From positions 3,204,833-3,268,832 of the forward strand of contig CAJNOP010000003.1 of NCBI GenBank assembly GCA_905250075.1: a stretch of 64,000 nt of DNA, written 5' to 3'. Position 1 is the stretch's first letter, and each line of letters begins with the position of its first letter. Below are positions 24,304 to 36,431 of the stretch, piece after piece. Made by a program: the position numbers and the translations under genes. The notes under the pieces were generated by a model. The model saw only the letters and a list, made by a program, of their open reading frames with translations, had not been told where the DNA came from and did not search any database. Source of the DNA: Rotaria sp. Silwood1 (Eukaryota > Rotifera > Eurotatoria > Philodinida > Philodinidae).

Positions 24304-24959
24304 TAATACTTAAAAAAATACAGTTTTACGTTGTCATTTATTTCTGTTAGCCGTTTGTACTCAAGAAAAAATAAATACTTCTGACGAATTATATTCAGTA
24401 TTTGATTAAATTTATGATTGTTACTTAAAAGACAATATAAAATAGAAAAGTAAATACCATTGCCACAGTCATATCATATGATTAAACTTATGAGATAATC
24501 ATAGCTCAAAGATCATGCAGTAATCGAAATACTGTAAAATCAAAGAAAAAAATCGGACAATAAAGGTTTGTTTTAGCTATCATATTTCTCTATTTGAATT
24601 GTTTGAGGCATATTTTTTTTTGATTGTCTCCAAAAAAAAAACATCGCTTCACACGAATTTCACCATCATTTGTGTTATTTTCACAATATATTAATGACTA
24701 TTTTCGGTTGCTATTGAAGTTTAATAATCACTCTTGTTTGGTTTCATGCATTGAAATATATGATACATCGTAGTATATTGTTTTAGAGCGCACTCTATGT
24801 AACCAGAAAAAAAAAAAACAAAAAACGCATTGTTACTATGCTGTTGTCCTGACAAGAACTATAATAATGGTAATGTTACTGTTTTTTTAAGAAGTATGTG
24901 AAGACTATAAAATAATCGGTTAAATAGAAAAGAATCTTTTCGCGTTTGAGATATTAATC
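24304..24959. other. Intergenic region between SKOR and CFAP96
   Basis: An AT-rich stretch of 656 bp with several poly-A/T tracts and candidate AATAAA signals after the SKOR stop. No gene or repeat was recognised; it should hold the SKOR 3' UTR and the CFAP96 promoter. Confidence 0.6.
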
Positions 24960-26352
24960 ATGGGATCATCTAACAAATCCGACATGGACCGAATCGGTCT
25001 GTTTAAAGAAATGGAATATGTTACAATCAAAGATCCATTTAAAGAATCTACTCGCTGTGAGTTTAATTTAATAAAATTTAATTTATTGCTAATTAAATAT
25101 TAATTATGACTTTCTTAATTTTTTTTTTCTTTTAAAGTTAATTTCAATGAAGCAGCATATAAGAATAAACAAATCATGAGTAAAAGTTCTAAACAACGAT
25201 CAACAGGTTCACTAGCGGGATACTTTGATACTGAATTTAAATTACTATCTGGTTCTTATATTGACCCTATATCAATGCGCCGTAAAGCACGTATTGAAGA
25301 AAAAAAGAAAAATATTGTTAATAAACCATTTATTAGCATGTATCGGCCGAAAGATCCGTAAGTAAAGATAAAAATAACCTTTTATTATAAAGAATTGAAG
25401 AGAAAAAAAAATGATTTCTTTCAACTTGGATCAATATTTATTTATTTTTTTAGTGAAGGTCTCGGTTCATTTTATGGAACAATCGGTGGTGCTGTAAAGG
25501 ATCTCGATCCAAGCAAAGCGAAATATCGTGCACAAGCAAAGCCACCATCTGAAAAAACAAATTTTAAAGTAAATCCATCGAAAAAAGGAACAGGCTACGG
25601 GTATGTTTAGTTAATCATTGAATTCTACTTTTAATTTTATTTCTTTTTCTTTTCTGTTAGTTATGCTAATGTAGGTATTGATAAAGATCCTCCATATGCT
25701 TATAAAGAAAAAACAGATAATTATGATGCATCATTAAATGCTCAACGAGTAAGAGAATCAAATTTAGTTATTTTCCTATTTTACAAAACAATTCTTTTAT
25801 TTGGCAGAAAGATTATATTCAACATAAATCCCAAATGAAAGCTGGTGTATTTAAATTAAATATGCATCCAACAGAATATTTTGATCGTAATCCATATCGT
25901 GATGATGGTAAAAGTCGAAAAAGTCGTAGTGATGCTAGAGAACGTTCAAAATCAGCACCATCAGATAAAAAACCATTTAAATATAGTTCACCTGGCAAAT
26001 CGGTTTGTTTGATTTGTTTTCATTTAAAAAAAAAAAAAACGAAATTTTCTATTTGAAATTTTTCTTTTTTTTTGTTATCTAGCTTGGTGGTAATAAAGAT
26101 GGTTGTTTTGATAAATTTCCTAAACGTAGTGATAAAGATCCTTATGTTGTTGGTACAATTTATGCTCAAGTTAAAAATGAAGTAAATAAACATGGTAAAA
26201 CATATTATCCAAATAAATTTCCTAAGACACGTCCAACTGATTCTGTTATACATAAAAATATTGATTTGAAAATTACTCGACAAAATTATAAACAAGCATC
26301 TCAAACTTATCAAGGATTTCAAGTACCACAAAGACGTGCTTCTGTTCATTAG
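24960..26352 (+). CDS. CFAP96: CFAP96 (C4orf47-type) cilia and flagella associated protein
   Basis: CFAP96 is a ciliary/centrosomal microtubule-associated protein. Six exons (24960-25056, 25138-25357, 25454-25600, 25661-25748, 25808-26002, 26083-26352) encode 338 residues, close to the vertebrate protein. Conserved blocks are in order: DMDRIGLFKEMEYVTIKD, FNEAAYKNKQ, LAGYFDTEF, GLGSFYGTIGG, NPSKKGTGYGYANV, FKLNMHPTEYFDRNPY, FKYSSPGK and DKDPYVV. The protein is basic with no membrane segment. The start is supported by the family-wide MxRIGLF block at residues 9-15. Its stop is 33 bp from the stop of PDRG1 on the opposite strand, so the two 3' UTRs probably overlap. Confidence 0.92.
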
Positions 26353-26385
26353 AATTTTTTATTTTATTTTATATATATATATATT

Positions 26386-26963
26386 TTAAATGTAAGGTTC
26401 TAATAATTGATCGAATTCTTGACGTTCTTCACGCGATAAAGATTTTAAATTAAAACCACGAATTTCTGGTTTTTTTTCTGCATCATATAATTTTTTAATA
26501 TTTTCTTTTAATTTTTTTTCTGCTTGATTGATTTCAAGATTCATTTGATCAAAATCTGAATAAAAAAAAAGACACCTTATTGTAATTGTAGAAATTCTTT
26601 TTTTTTTGTTGTTGTATAATTTACCTCGATCAATTAAACGTTTACAATCTTTTGTTGGTATTGCAAGAAAATTATTATTTAAACACATCCAATTAATTTT
26701 TATATTTGCTGGTTGTTTATGAATAGCTCTAAAGAAAATTGAAAATATAGATATTAATTAAAGTTTCATTTAAAAAGAAAATATACATACCGACTGGCTT
26801 CACGTAATTTATCACGTCGTTTATTTAATTCAATTATTTCTCGTCGTTCAGCAAGAACATTTTCAGCTAATAGTTCAATTTCTTCTAAATATTTAAGAAC
26901 AAAATCTGGATTATCATGTACACCTGCTTGTGTCAGACGTGTTTGTTGTTCTTGATGTGTCAT
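26386..26963 (-). CDS. PDRG1: PDRG1, prefoldin-like co-chaperone subunit
   Basis: PDRG1 is a small beta-prefoldin-like subunit of the R2TP/prefoldin-like co-chaperone complex. Three exons (26791-26963, 26625-26728, 26386-26555; minus strand) encode 148 residues (human 133). An N-terminal helix (FVLKYLEEIELLAENVLAERREIIELNKRR) and a C-terminal helix (MNLEINQAEKKLKENIKKLYDAEKKPE) flank the beta-hairpin region, as in prefoldins. The family tail GFNLKSLSREE matches human GFNLNPL. The ATG immediately follows an intron-like TTCTAG, so the mRNA 5' end is probably made by trans-splicing or by removal of a UTR intron. CFAP96 converges on it from the other strand. Confidence 0.9.
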
Positions 26964-28287
26964 CTAGAATAAATTGAAAATTATTGTTTATAATCAAATG
27001 AATTACTCCACTTAAGAAACTGTGAAGATCTAATATCATTGTATTTTGTTTCTTAATACACTAGAAATTTTCATCTCATATAGAACGTTTGTTTGCACTA
27101 CTGTTAGTCCAGTCAAAGAACAATTATTGGAAAACTACCCCACTGTAATAAGAGTCAAAGAATATTCAATTGTTTAGGTACCAAATGAACGCCGATGTTG
27201 ACCTGATTTGCATTACGTAGGATGGGTAAAATAAGCGATTGAAGAAGTTCATAATTAGAGTTAATTCAAAATACTATAAAAGGAATTTCACAGTCTTGAA
27301 GCTTTTCTCTGAGAAAAAACTATAATGAAAAACTGCTGCTAGCGCCGAACATGAGAATTAGTTGCGGAGTTCTTCAATTACAACGTTATAATATTTTATA
27401 AGGTATACATAACAGTTCACAGTGAAAGTTTATGCTCAAAACATTTAGCTATGACAATATCAAATGTGAAAACGTAGGTTTTTTTGTGTGAGAAGGAGTT
27501 TAATATTTCGAAATATTCTTTTTCTACTTCTAATGAAATTTTCTCTCGAAAAATCAGGATCTTCTACGGAAAAGTAGTCATTTTTCTCAAAAAGTAAGTC
27601 AAAAATAAAAGTTTCAGTTCTGTTCAGTTGTAGAGCACAATTTGTTTTTATATTAGATACGTCGTCGAATTTTTTAGCATGTAAAACAGCTGAAAAATTC
27701 TTAACACAAGAACAGAAATAAATAAAAAACGCAAAATAAAGTCTGACATCGGAACCCAAGGTTTTTTTTAATCAATAATACGGCATAGAAAAATAAAGCG
27801 AGAAAAAGCATAATATATTCGGTGAATCGTATTAGATATTGAGAGTTATTGAACCATGTCAAAATCTCAAAATCAAATTTTTTGATAAAAATCGTGATTG
27901 TTGACAGAACTTATGTGGCTCATAAATTAAAAAACAGAATAACGAGAAACTCATAAAAAGCAAAGAGAGTCTTTGTCATAAAAAATAGCCCTTGCGTAAT
28001 AGAATGAAATTATTTCCAGATTTTTCTTGATATTCAATCATCTGAATATGTTATTATGAATATTGAGGATCTCGTAAATGATAAAAAAACAAAAACAATA
28101 ACAACTTTTTTTTTTTGTTTGTTGTAGTTTCATCATGATGAGATTAAGCAAATTTAATATTAATAATTATTAATGAATATATTTTTTTTAAAGCTAGTTC
28201 AAAAACTAAAAAATAAGCAAAATAATGAGTGGCGGGGTGCAGGATATCGTTAGCTGTTGTTATTTAAATAAGATTGTTAAAATATAT
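26964..28287. other. Intergenic region between PDRG1 and GUK1
   Basis: About 1.3 kb with no gene recognised. The minus-strand frame at 27460-27759 has no family signature or intron support. The region should include the PDRG1 promoter and the GUK1 3' UTR. Confidence 0.55.
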
Positions 28288-29220
28288 TTATTTGTCAGCA
28301 TTATTAACTTTTTGTTGTTCAAGAACAGCTTCAATATCCTAGGCAAAACAAAATATAGACAATTAAATTTCTAAACAAAAAGTATCTAATAAAATTTTTT
28401 TTTTGTACTTTACGAAGAATTTCTTTTAATGTTTGATAAGCGGCATCAAGTTGATCATTCATTACAATATGATCATACATGCCAGGTTCTTTACTAAATT
28501 CCATTGATTCTTTTGCTTCTCTTAAACGTTTTTCAATGGCAGCTTCACTTTCTGTTTTTCGACCACGTAAACGTTGTTCAAGAATTTCATAACTTGGTGG
28601 ACTTATATAAATAAATAAGGCATTAAGATCTGTGTTACGAATATTTTTAACACCTTGCTTATCAACATCAAGTAAACATATACGACCTGTTTGAGCAACA
28701 TCTTCAACAGACTTTTTACTAAAAAAACAAAAGTTTGATTTACAAAAAAGAAATCAAGTTTTTTGTTTTTATTTTAAATAACCTTGTTCCATAAAGATTC
28801 GATGAGAATTCCGTTGTTTCAAGAAATTCTCCTAGAGCAATCATTTTTTCCATATTAGCTCGAGGAATAAAATGATATTCTATTATAATATAACTGAAAA
28901 AATAAATGTTCTATTAATAAAAATATTTATTATATACCTCGACCATCTTGTTCACCTGGACGAGGTGATCTTGTTGTGTCTAAGAAATAAGAATACAAAT
29001 TGAAACAATATTTAACTATTAAAATTAACATACGAGATATACTAAAAGCAAATGCTGTTGGATATTCTTTAAATAACTCAGCAATCAATGTACTTTTACC
29101 AGATCTAAAATAAATTTGTTTTTGTCTACGAATATATTTATATGATCAAGCAATGATACTATACCCGCTTGGTCCAGACAAAACTATAGCTCGAGGTTTT
29201 AATGTTGCTGTTGGAGGCAT
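28288..29220 (-). CDS. GUK1: Guanylate kinase
   Basis: This enzyme phosphorylates GMP to GDP with ATP in the cytosol and is essential for guanine nucleotide supply. Six exons (29165-29220, 29034-29104, 28938-28979, 28783-28879, 28409-28718, 28288-28338; minus strand) encode 208 residues (human 197). Visible are the P-loop GPSGSGKS (residues 16-23), the GMP-binding SHTTRSPRPGEQDGR.YHF, FLETTEFS.NLYGTS, the LLDVDKQGV strand and the lid FIYISPP...RLRGRKTES. The start chosen is the Met directly before the kinase domain. A 3' splice-like sequence ends 26 bases upstream, so the longer open frame running to 29373 is unlikely to be an extension. The C-terminal tail DIEAVLEQQKVNNADK is a small separate exon. 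Confidence 0.95.
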
Positions 29221-31293
29221 TTTTGATCGAAATTGTCTACTTATTCTAGAAAAAAATAAAGGAAAACAATGTGAAGTGAAGCAGTTAAAGCATAGATGAC
29301 AAATGTGAGCCTGATGCAACGATGAAGATAGTGGAGACAAAAAAATGGTAAAAATGCTGCCACGTACCGACACCTTTAGTCATGAGAGAAAAAAGCTTTT
29401 GCGGATATCTGCATGAATGAAAGAGAAAGAAGAGAAAGGTCTGATGCAAACTATTCATCTAGATTATTATTTCTCATTGATAATAAAAATTTTGAACCTA
29501 AAAACTCATTTGTTGTTATTACAGATTACGGTAAATAGATATAATGGTTGATTTGTTATAAAGGAAATTATTTCTATGAAATTTTTATGTTGTATTTACA
29601 AGAAAAAGAAAAAGTATTTCATATGCTAGTTGAAACATGAAATAATAATGTCAATAAATATTCATCTTTTTCGCAAAAGAATATGTTTCGTTTTTAATCA
29701 TAGAAATACATTTAATAGGATTATGGCGAATAGTTTTAAAATTTTATTAGAATTTCGTTAGACAAATCGAATAAATTATCTTTATGATGCTATTTCTTTA
29801 TTGCTTCTTGTCTATTAATCAAAATGGAAGAATTTTAAAAGATGACCTCACGTTCTAAGAATCAAAAACGTTGATTCTAGCGGCTCTTATCGTTTCTATT
29901 TTTTCTCCTGCCTGGACAACATCCACGACGACGCATCCAAAAAAAGAAACACCCAAATACTATTATACATGTCGTCAGTTTTCTGATGAATAATATGTAT
30001 CATGATTCAATTTCCTAGTTTTATGAACGGTTATTACTTTAATTTGCGTGCTTTTTGAAAAAGAATTAATGAAGTATTAGATACGCCTACAAATAATTGC
30101 CTTTGTTCACGTCCGTTGATGCTCACCAGTTTGTCATTCACAGAAGAGATATAATTACAAGCAAGAAAGTATTCTCCATTGTTAAAACATCGAAACACAT
30201 TACTGATGGCACACCGTCTCTGTAATCACGCCTTCATACTGATTGGTGTAATTTACTGACACAGCATTGCGTAAGAGTGAGGGCGCTGTAATTAAAGTGA
30301 AAATGCTCTGCAGCAACTAGGATTGAACTGCAAATTGCTCAAGTACAAACCAATAAATCTTATTTTTTCTTAGAATAGTAAAACTTTGACTACATAAAGT
30401 GAATTGTCGAGTGCAGTAAGAATCTTCATATATCTTCGTATAATATAAGTATAATAAAGTATATTCATGAACTGAGTCTGCTTATGAGCAATGTGAACTA
30501 TTACTCATTCTTTATTGAAAACTAAACAAAATTGGAATATGGACATGTCTATTTAATAATTACTTCATCTTATCAAAGTGAAAGATTAATCTGTTAGCTA
30601 TTCATAAGAGAAAATTATCAAAGTCAGAATCTCAAGATTCTTATACTAAGTGATAGAATTTCTCGAACCGAATATCTCAAAATATGATCATGCAGATTTT
30701 CATTTCAATCAATTTCTAGATTTTGAGGTATATTAGTATAGAGTCCTACACACTTGTACTTCTTTCATCAAATTGATAGACTTGAGCCATTCATTACATT
30801 TTTAATATGACTAGAAGTGAGAATTGTTCCGTACAAGTGAAGAAGAACAGTATGCAAAATCTGAGCGATATTAGTTAGAACTTGCTAAAATTTTTCATCG
30901 TCTTTGGCAACTAAGATTATATGCCTATGAAACATTTCCAACCGTGAACACAATCAGCATGCAATATCAATTTTTTTGAAGAACATTTCTGCTGTACCAT
31001 AAAATTATCTTTCTTTTTCAAGAACACATATTTACTTTAAATGGTCTCCTGTCATTTTTCTAACTTTTATAAGTGGATTTAGAAAAAAATACTTAGCATA
31101 TCCTACGCTCAGAAAATTTCTTCACATATATTGATAAATGTATATAACATAAAATTTGAGAAAAAAGTTTTTCATTTATGTTTCTTTGTGACTCTTTTTC
31201 CTATACAATAAACGAAAAAAAAAAATAAACAAACAATTCGAATGATACACTTCAAATCTTATAGGATCAGTCATGAATATTCGACAATAGATA
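29221..31293. other. Intergenic region between GUK1 and BUD31
   Basis: About 2.1 kb, AT-rich. No exon, RNA gene or clear inverted repeat was recognised. It should hold the GUK1 promoter (near 29250-29450) and the BUD31 3' UTR. Confidence 0.55.
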
Positions 31294-31854
31294 TTAACCA
31301 GAACATCCACGACATCCACAATGAACACATTCAACAACTTTGCCTTCTTCTAATTTTTCTTTTGGTACCCGACAAATACATTTTTTATTAAAATTTGTAT
31401 CACGTGGTTGAATACATCGAAGACAACAAAGGTTTTCATAACCTTGTTTTTTCCATTGTGCTAAAAACCAAGAAAAAAAATTCTAATTAAGTTTTTATTA
31501 ATATCAATAACTTACCAATTAGATTTTTATCTCCAATTGATTGTTTAAGACAATAATCATATAATTCTTTACTTATTGTTTTACGTTTATAATAGAGATC
31601 ATAAATATAACGTGATTTTTGATGATGAATTTTAAAGATTGGCCATAATGTTTCAACTTTACGTTTGCCTTCATGTGGTGCTAATTCAGCTTCACGCATT
31701 TTAGCTTCTAATTCATCTAATGTTGGTTCAATTAAATCCCTAAAAAATAAAGTTTTAACAAATATAAATTTAGTTTTTTCTTTATCAAATACAAAAGAAA
31801 CGAAACTTACCATCCATCTGGTGGTGGTTTAGAGCCTTTCCGAACTTTGACCAT
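31294..31854 (-). CDS. BUD31: BUD31 (G10) spliceosome protein
   Basis: BUD31 is a nuclear core component of the activated spliceosome (NTC-related). Three exons (31811-31854, 31516-31739, 31294-31460; minus strand) encode 144 residues, the same length as human BUD31. The whole protein matches the very conserved family: [62 protein letters not shown], then the zinc-binding Cys-rich end with [14 protein letters not shown] and [12 protein letters not shown]. The start is fixed by the conserved [15 protein letters not shown] opening. NUP153 lies 351 bp upstream on the same strand. Confidence 0.97.
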
Positions 31855-32204
31855 CTTTTGTTTTTTATACTACTAAATGAATCTACAAGATAATTGTGCA
31901 ATAGTTATATTTTATTTTGCTTGCGCAATACATTCACACATAGTTCTTGCTGTTTTTTATTATATATTATTTTTCTTTTTCAATCCTATCTTTTTTTTGT
32001 TCTCTTCGTTGCTCTCAAACAAACTACTATATTTCTTTTTCTTCTAATCACACCAAAAAGAGAGAGAAACAAAGAACAACAAAAAACACACACGTTTACA
32101 TAGGCATTACAGACACACATACATAGAGAAAGAAAGACAACAAGAAAAAGCACGACTATGAATAATATTGTTCTGATATCTTTGACGACAAATAAACAAG
32201 ATTC
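31855..32204. other. Intergenic region between NUP153 and BUD31
   Basis: A 350-bp spacer between two minus-strand genes. It contains pyrimidine-rich and (CA)-rich stretches and a TTTAG acceptor-like site about 20 bases upstream of the BUD31 start. No gene was seen. Confidence 0.6.
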
Positions 32205-35200
32205 TTATGGTTTAGCACGACGTTTAGCTTTGATAACATGCCGTTTACTTGTAGAATCTTCACTGACACTGAAAGGACTAAAATGTATAACAAAATAAAA
32301 AGTAATTTATTGTTTTTTTTTTCAAATTATTCTTACTTATTTTCAGGTGTCGGAGTAGTTACAGGAAAACTATTTGTAAATGAAGCATTGACGGTTGTTG
32401 ATGGTGTTGCACTAAATTGAAATGGAGCATTACTTGTAGGAGCTGTTGATCCTGCACCAAAACTAAATGACGGTGCTGCTCCGAATCCAAATGTTGATGC
32501 ACTAGAACCAAATGTTGGTGCTGCTGCTCCTGCTGTTGATGAAGGTGCAAATGAAAAACCACTTGTTGTTCCAGCTGGTGGATTTGTTGTTTGAATAGGA
32601 TTTGTAGTTGTATTCGATGTACCTCCAAATGTAAACAATGATGGTGCAGTTGATGTTGAACCGAAACCTGAAAATGTTGGTATTGATGTTGATGGCTTAT
32701 CGGTTGTTGTTAAAGGAGCACCAAATGAAGCTGTTGCACCAAATGCTGGTGTAGGAGTTGTACCACTTGTTGATATAACTGAAGGTGCAAATGGTTTTGG
32801 TGGACTACTAGCACCGAATGCAAATGTTGTACTACTTGATGTTGTTGTTGTTGTTGTTCCCGTTGATGGAAAGCTGAAACCTGATGCAGATGATAAACTA
32901 CTACCAAATAAAGGTGCAGTTGATGTTGTTCCTGTTGTTGTTGTTGTTGTTGTGGCATTAAAAGGTGTTGATGCAGAAGAAAAACTACTTGGAAATACAA
33001 GTCCACTTGTTGCTGTTGTTGTTGCTAGTGCTGCGGTAGGAATGGGTAATGTTACAGAAGTAGTAGTTGCTGTTGGTGCAGTTGTATTTGGTGAAAAAGC
33101 AAATAAACTTGGAGTTATTGAAGAAGTTGTAGTTGGCGCTGTTATTGATGATGACGACGATGCTGATGGTAATGTTAATGATGGTGTTGGATTAATTGTT
33201 CCAAACGAAAATAAAGGTGGTTTATCGGATGAAACTGTTGAAGTAGATAAAGTAGTTGCAGCTGTGGTTGCTGTTGAATTATTACCAAATGTTCCAAATG
33301 TGATTGATGGTGTAACTTTTGTTGGTGATGATGGTGTTGTTGTTATAACTGAAGGTACAGTTGAAATATTCGTTGTTGTAGTGGTATTTGTTGATGTTAA
33401 TGAACCAAATGATGGTTGAAATGTTGAAGTAGTATTAGTACCAATTTGAAAAAGATTATTTGAAGTAGTTGTTGCTGGTTTATCTAAACTAGCTGTTGTT
33501 GTACCAAATAAAGGAGTAGCTGTTGTACCAAATAATGGTGCAGCTGTTGTACCAAATAATGATGTTGTTGTTGATGGTGTTGGTGTTGTTGAAGATAATA
33601 GAGCACTAGTAGTGGCAGGTGGATTCGTAACAATATTTTCTTTAGTAGTAGCTGGTGCTGCTGTTGGTGTTGATGTTGCACCCAATAATGGAAAAGTACT
33701 GGCAGTTGAAAATGGAGCAGTTGTTGTTACAACTGGTGGAATTAAAAGTGTACTTTCTTTAGTTGTTGTTGCTGGTAATGATAATGATGTTACAATTGGT
33801 ATTGGTTCGACTTGAATAGCTGTTTGAGTAGGTTTAACTGGTTTTGGCACAGTAGGTTCTTCAATAATAATCTCAGGTAATTTATTTGATGATGGTGTTG
33901 GTGTAGATTCAATAACTAAAAGACAAAAAAAAGAGGCGATTGTTTCTTTTGTTTTTCTATCTAATCAATAAACTAACCACTTAATCGTTTATAATTTGGA
34001 TTAATTCTATGACAAAGTGAACATGATGCTGTTTGAGCTGGATGTTCCATTGTACATGAAGGACATTTCCATACTGGTCCAGTAACTGGTTTAGTTGGAC
34101 GTGGTGGTGATATACTAAATATCGGCACTTTTGGAATTGTACTACTAACAGTTGTTTGTGGAACTATTGAAGGAATAGTAGTATTAACATTTGATTTTTC
34201 AATAACAGAAGAAACCGTTGATTTTGATGGTTGAGTAGGTACTAAAAATATTAACATGGATAAGTTTTAAGAAAAAAAAGAAGAAATACATACTAGCATC
34301 AGTATGACATTTTTCAGGATATTTTTTGGCATAATCTTCTTGTGCTCGAGCAAATTTCGGCCATGAAAATGGTGTTATATTACCAAGTACCTAGATATCA
34401 AATATTCATATTCAATCAAAATATTCTAATTTTTTTTGTTTTTTTTTTATTTACTTTTGGTTTTGTAATATCATTGATTGGTTGAATGGATTCAATAGTA
34501 ATTGAACTATTTGTTTGAATAGATGAATCTGTTTGATATGTTGATTGTACTTTTTCAATAGTTGGTACTGATAATGCTTCCTTTCGAATATCTGGTGGTG
34601 GAAATGTACGTTGAATTTTTTTACTTGGTTCTGTTGAATCATTTGTAGTTGAAATCTATACAAACAAAAAGTATTTTATTAAGTTTTGACCAAGAATATT
34701 TTTCTTATGATGCGAAACTTACATTACATTGAATACCGCATTCCTTTTCAGGTGCTTTTGTTGGTTTTCGTATTGGTGAAGTAGTCCTTGATGTATGTTC
34801 TTCAATCGTCGATATAGATAATCTAAAATAAAAATTAGTATTTATTTATTTTGTAATTAAATTTTTTGAATAATTACGGTTCATTATCAAGTGTTCGGTT
34901 AAGACGTATACAATCTTGTAATGTCCGCCGTCGAAGTCTTTCAATATAAGGTAAACGACGTGAATTAATTGATGCATAATTAACACCGAACATTTGTCGT
35001 TCATTTGATAACTAAAAATAATTTTTTTTTTTCAAAACAAAAAATTAGTCGTTTATTTTATTTATTTTTTTTTTTAGCATTTTACTAATCGATTTGTTGA
35101 GTTAGATAAAGATTGTTGAGTATTTTGTATTATTGGTTGAGATCGATTAACTAAACCTGTTGCTAATAAATAATTAGCGGAAAATTCATTTGTCTGAAAA

Positions 35201-36431
35201 AAAGAAAAAAAAAAAATTTTTGTTACAAAATTATCCTCATGTTTTTTTTTCTGATTACAAACATTTGACTTGAGATTTGTTGTTGTTTGATTTGGTGACA
35301 TGGTTGTGTCATTTGTTTTCTAATACAAAATTATCATATATTCTTGTTTTTTTTTAGACAGTGAAAATATCTTACTCGAATACCAACAGAAAAAAGAGGT
35401 GATTGAGATGGATCATAATTTGATGTTAATCCTCGATTAGTTGAAGGAATATTAAAACGTTGTTTAGTTGATGTGAATCGATTTATTCCTTCATTACGTT
35501 TTTGTTCAATAGAAGTTTGAAGAAGAACAGGTGTCGTATTAGCTGTATTTAATCCATTATCTATTATTCGACGATTGGATGACGATTCAACACTGTTCGT
35601 CAAAGCTATGAAAAAAAAATTAAAATAAAAAATAATTATAAATAATTGATGTCAAAAGAAACGATTAGACATACATAATGGTAAAGATGTTTTTTCATCT
35701 TCATGATTACCATTCGTCGTTGTCGTCGAAATAATATGTTGATAATTAGCTGTACGACGTCGCTTCTTCTGTTGTTCGATTTCTATTAGATCTTGTTCAG
35801 TAGGTGATACATCTCGATTAGTGTTATCTTCATCATCAGTTAGTTGTGGTTCATCATTTGTTATCGGTTGACGATGATCTATTATGATAAAAAATCAATT
35901 GCTTTTAAATAAGAAATTTTGATTTTTGATTTAAAAAGTGTAAAAACAATCAACGCTTGCCTTTCTTATTGACAAGAATATCATCATCTGATATTTAAAA
36001 AAAGTAAATATCTTACATTTTGATTTAGAACTCGTCGAATGACCATTAGTAGTATTTGTTTTTGTTGTTGTGGTAGTGCTTTCTGGTTGTTGCTCATCAT
36101 CATTGTCTTCAAAAGATGTTTCTCGTTTTCGTTTCTAAAAATTAGAATAGAAAGAAAAAAATCTCTTCGTTATATTTTCACTTACAGGACGATTTGTATC
36201 ACTACTGACCGAAAATAAGAAAGAAGGATGAAGAAGTTTCGAAACGACATCTTTAACTTTATGCATCATACTCTGTTAATAAAAAGTAGACAATTGTAAT
36301 GAATCTATTTTCTAATATCAAACCTCATTATGTTGATTAAAAGATGAATTCTGTTCATTGTCATCATCATTATCAGATTCTGACATAGGAGCAGACGCAG
36401 AATGATTATTACGATTAGCAAAAGTTGGCAT
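32205..36431 (-). CDS. NUP153: NUP153-type FG nucleoporin
   Basis: NUP153 sits in the nuclear basket of the pore, binds Ran through zinc fingers and transport receptors through FG repeats. Fourteen exons encode 1119 residues on the minus strand. Residues 1-540 are polar and Ser/Asn-rich, including VSKLLHPSFLFS and a Pro-rich centre. One RanBP2-type zinc finger, VWKCPSCTMEH..QTASCSLCHRIN, lies near residue 545. The 1579-bp exon (32337-33915) carries the FG region, rich in Thr, Ser, Ala and Pro, with TFG, FGFG, SFSFG and LFGTT units. The C-terminus NPFSVSEDSTSKRHVIKAKRRAKP is basic, like the NUP153 tail that binds importins. Human NUP153 has four fingers, so one is reduced, and the usual Asn between the Cys pairs is His. 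POM121 or another FG nucleoporin is less likely because of the finger. Confidence 0.82.

Noticed and set aside
29221..29373. N-terminal extension of guanylate kinase as a targeting peptide
   Set aside because: A pyrimidine tract and TAG lie between it and the kinase start, so the upstream part is more likely intron or outside the mRNA.
32952..33419. 155-residue plus-strand open frame opposite the NUP153 FG exon
   Set aside because: It is Val/Ala-rich antisense of Thr/Ser-coding triplets in a clear FG nucleoporin exon and has no independent signature.
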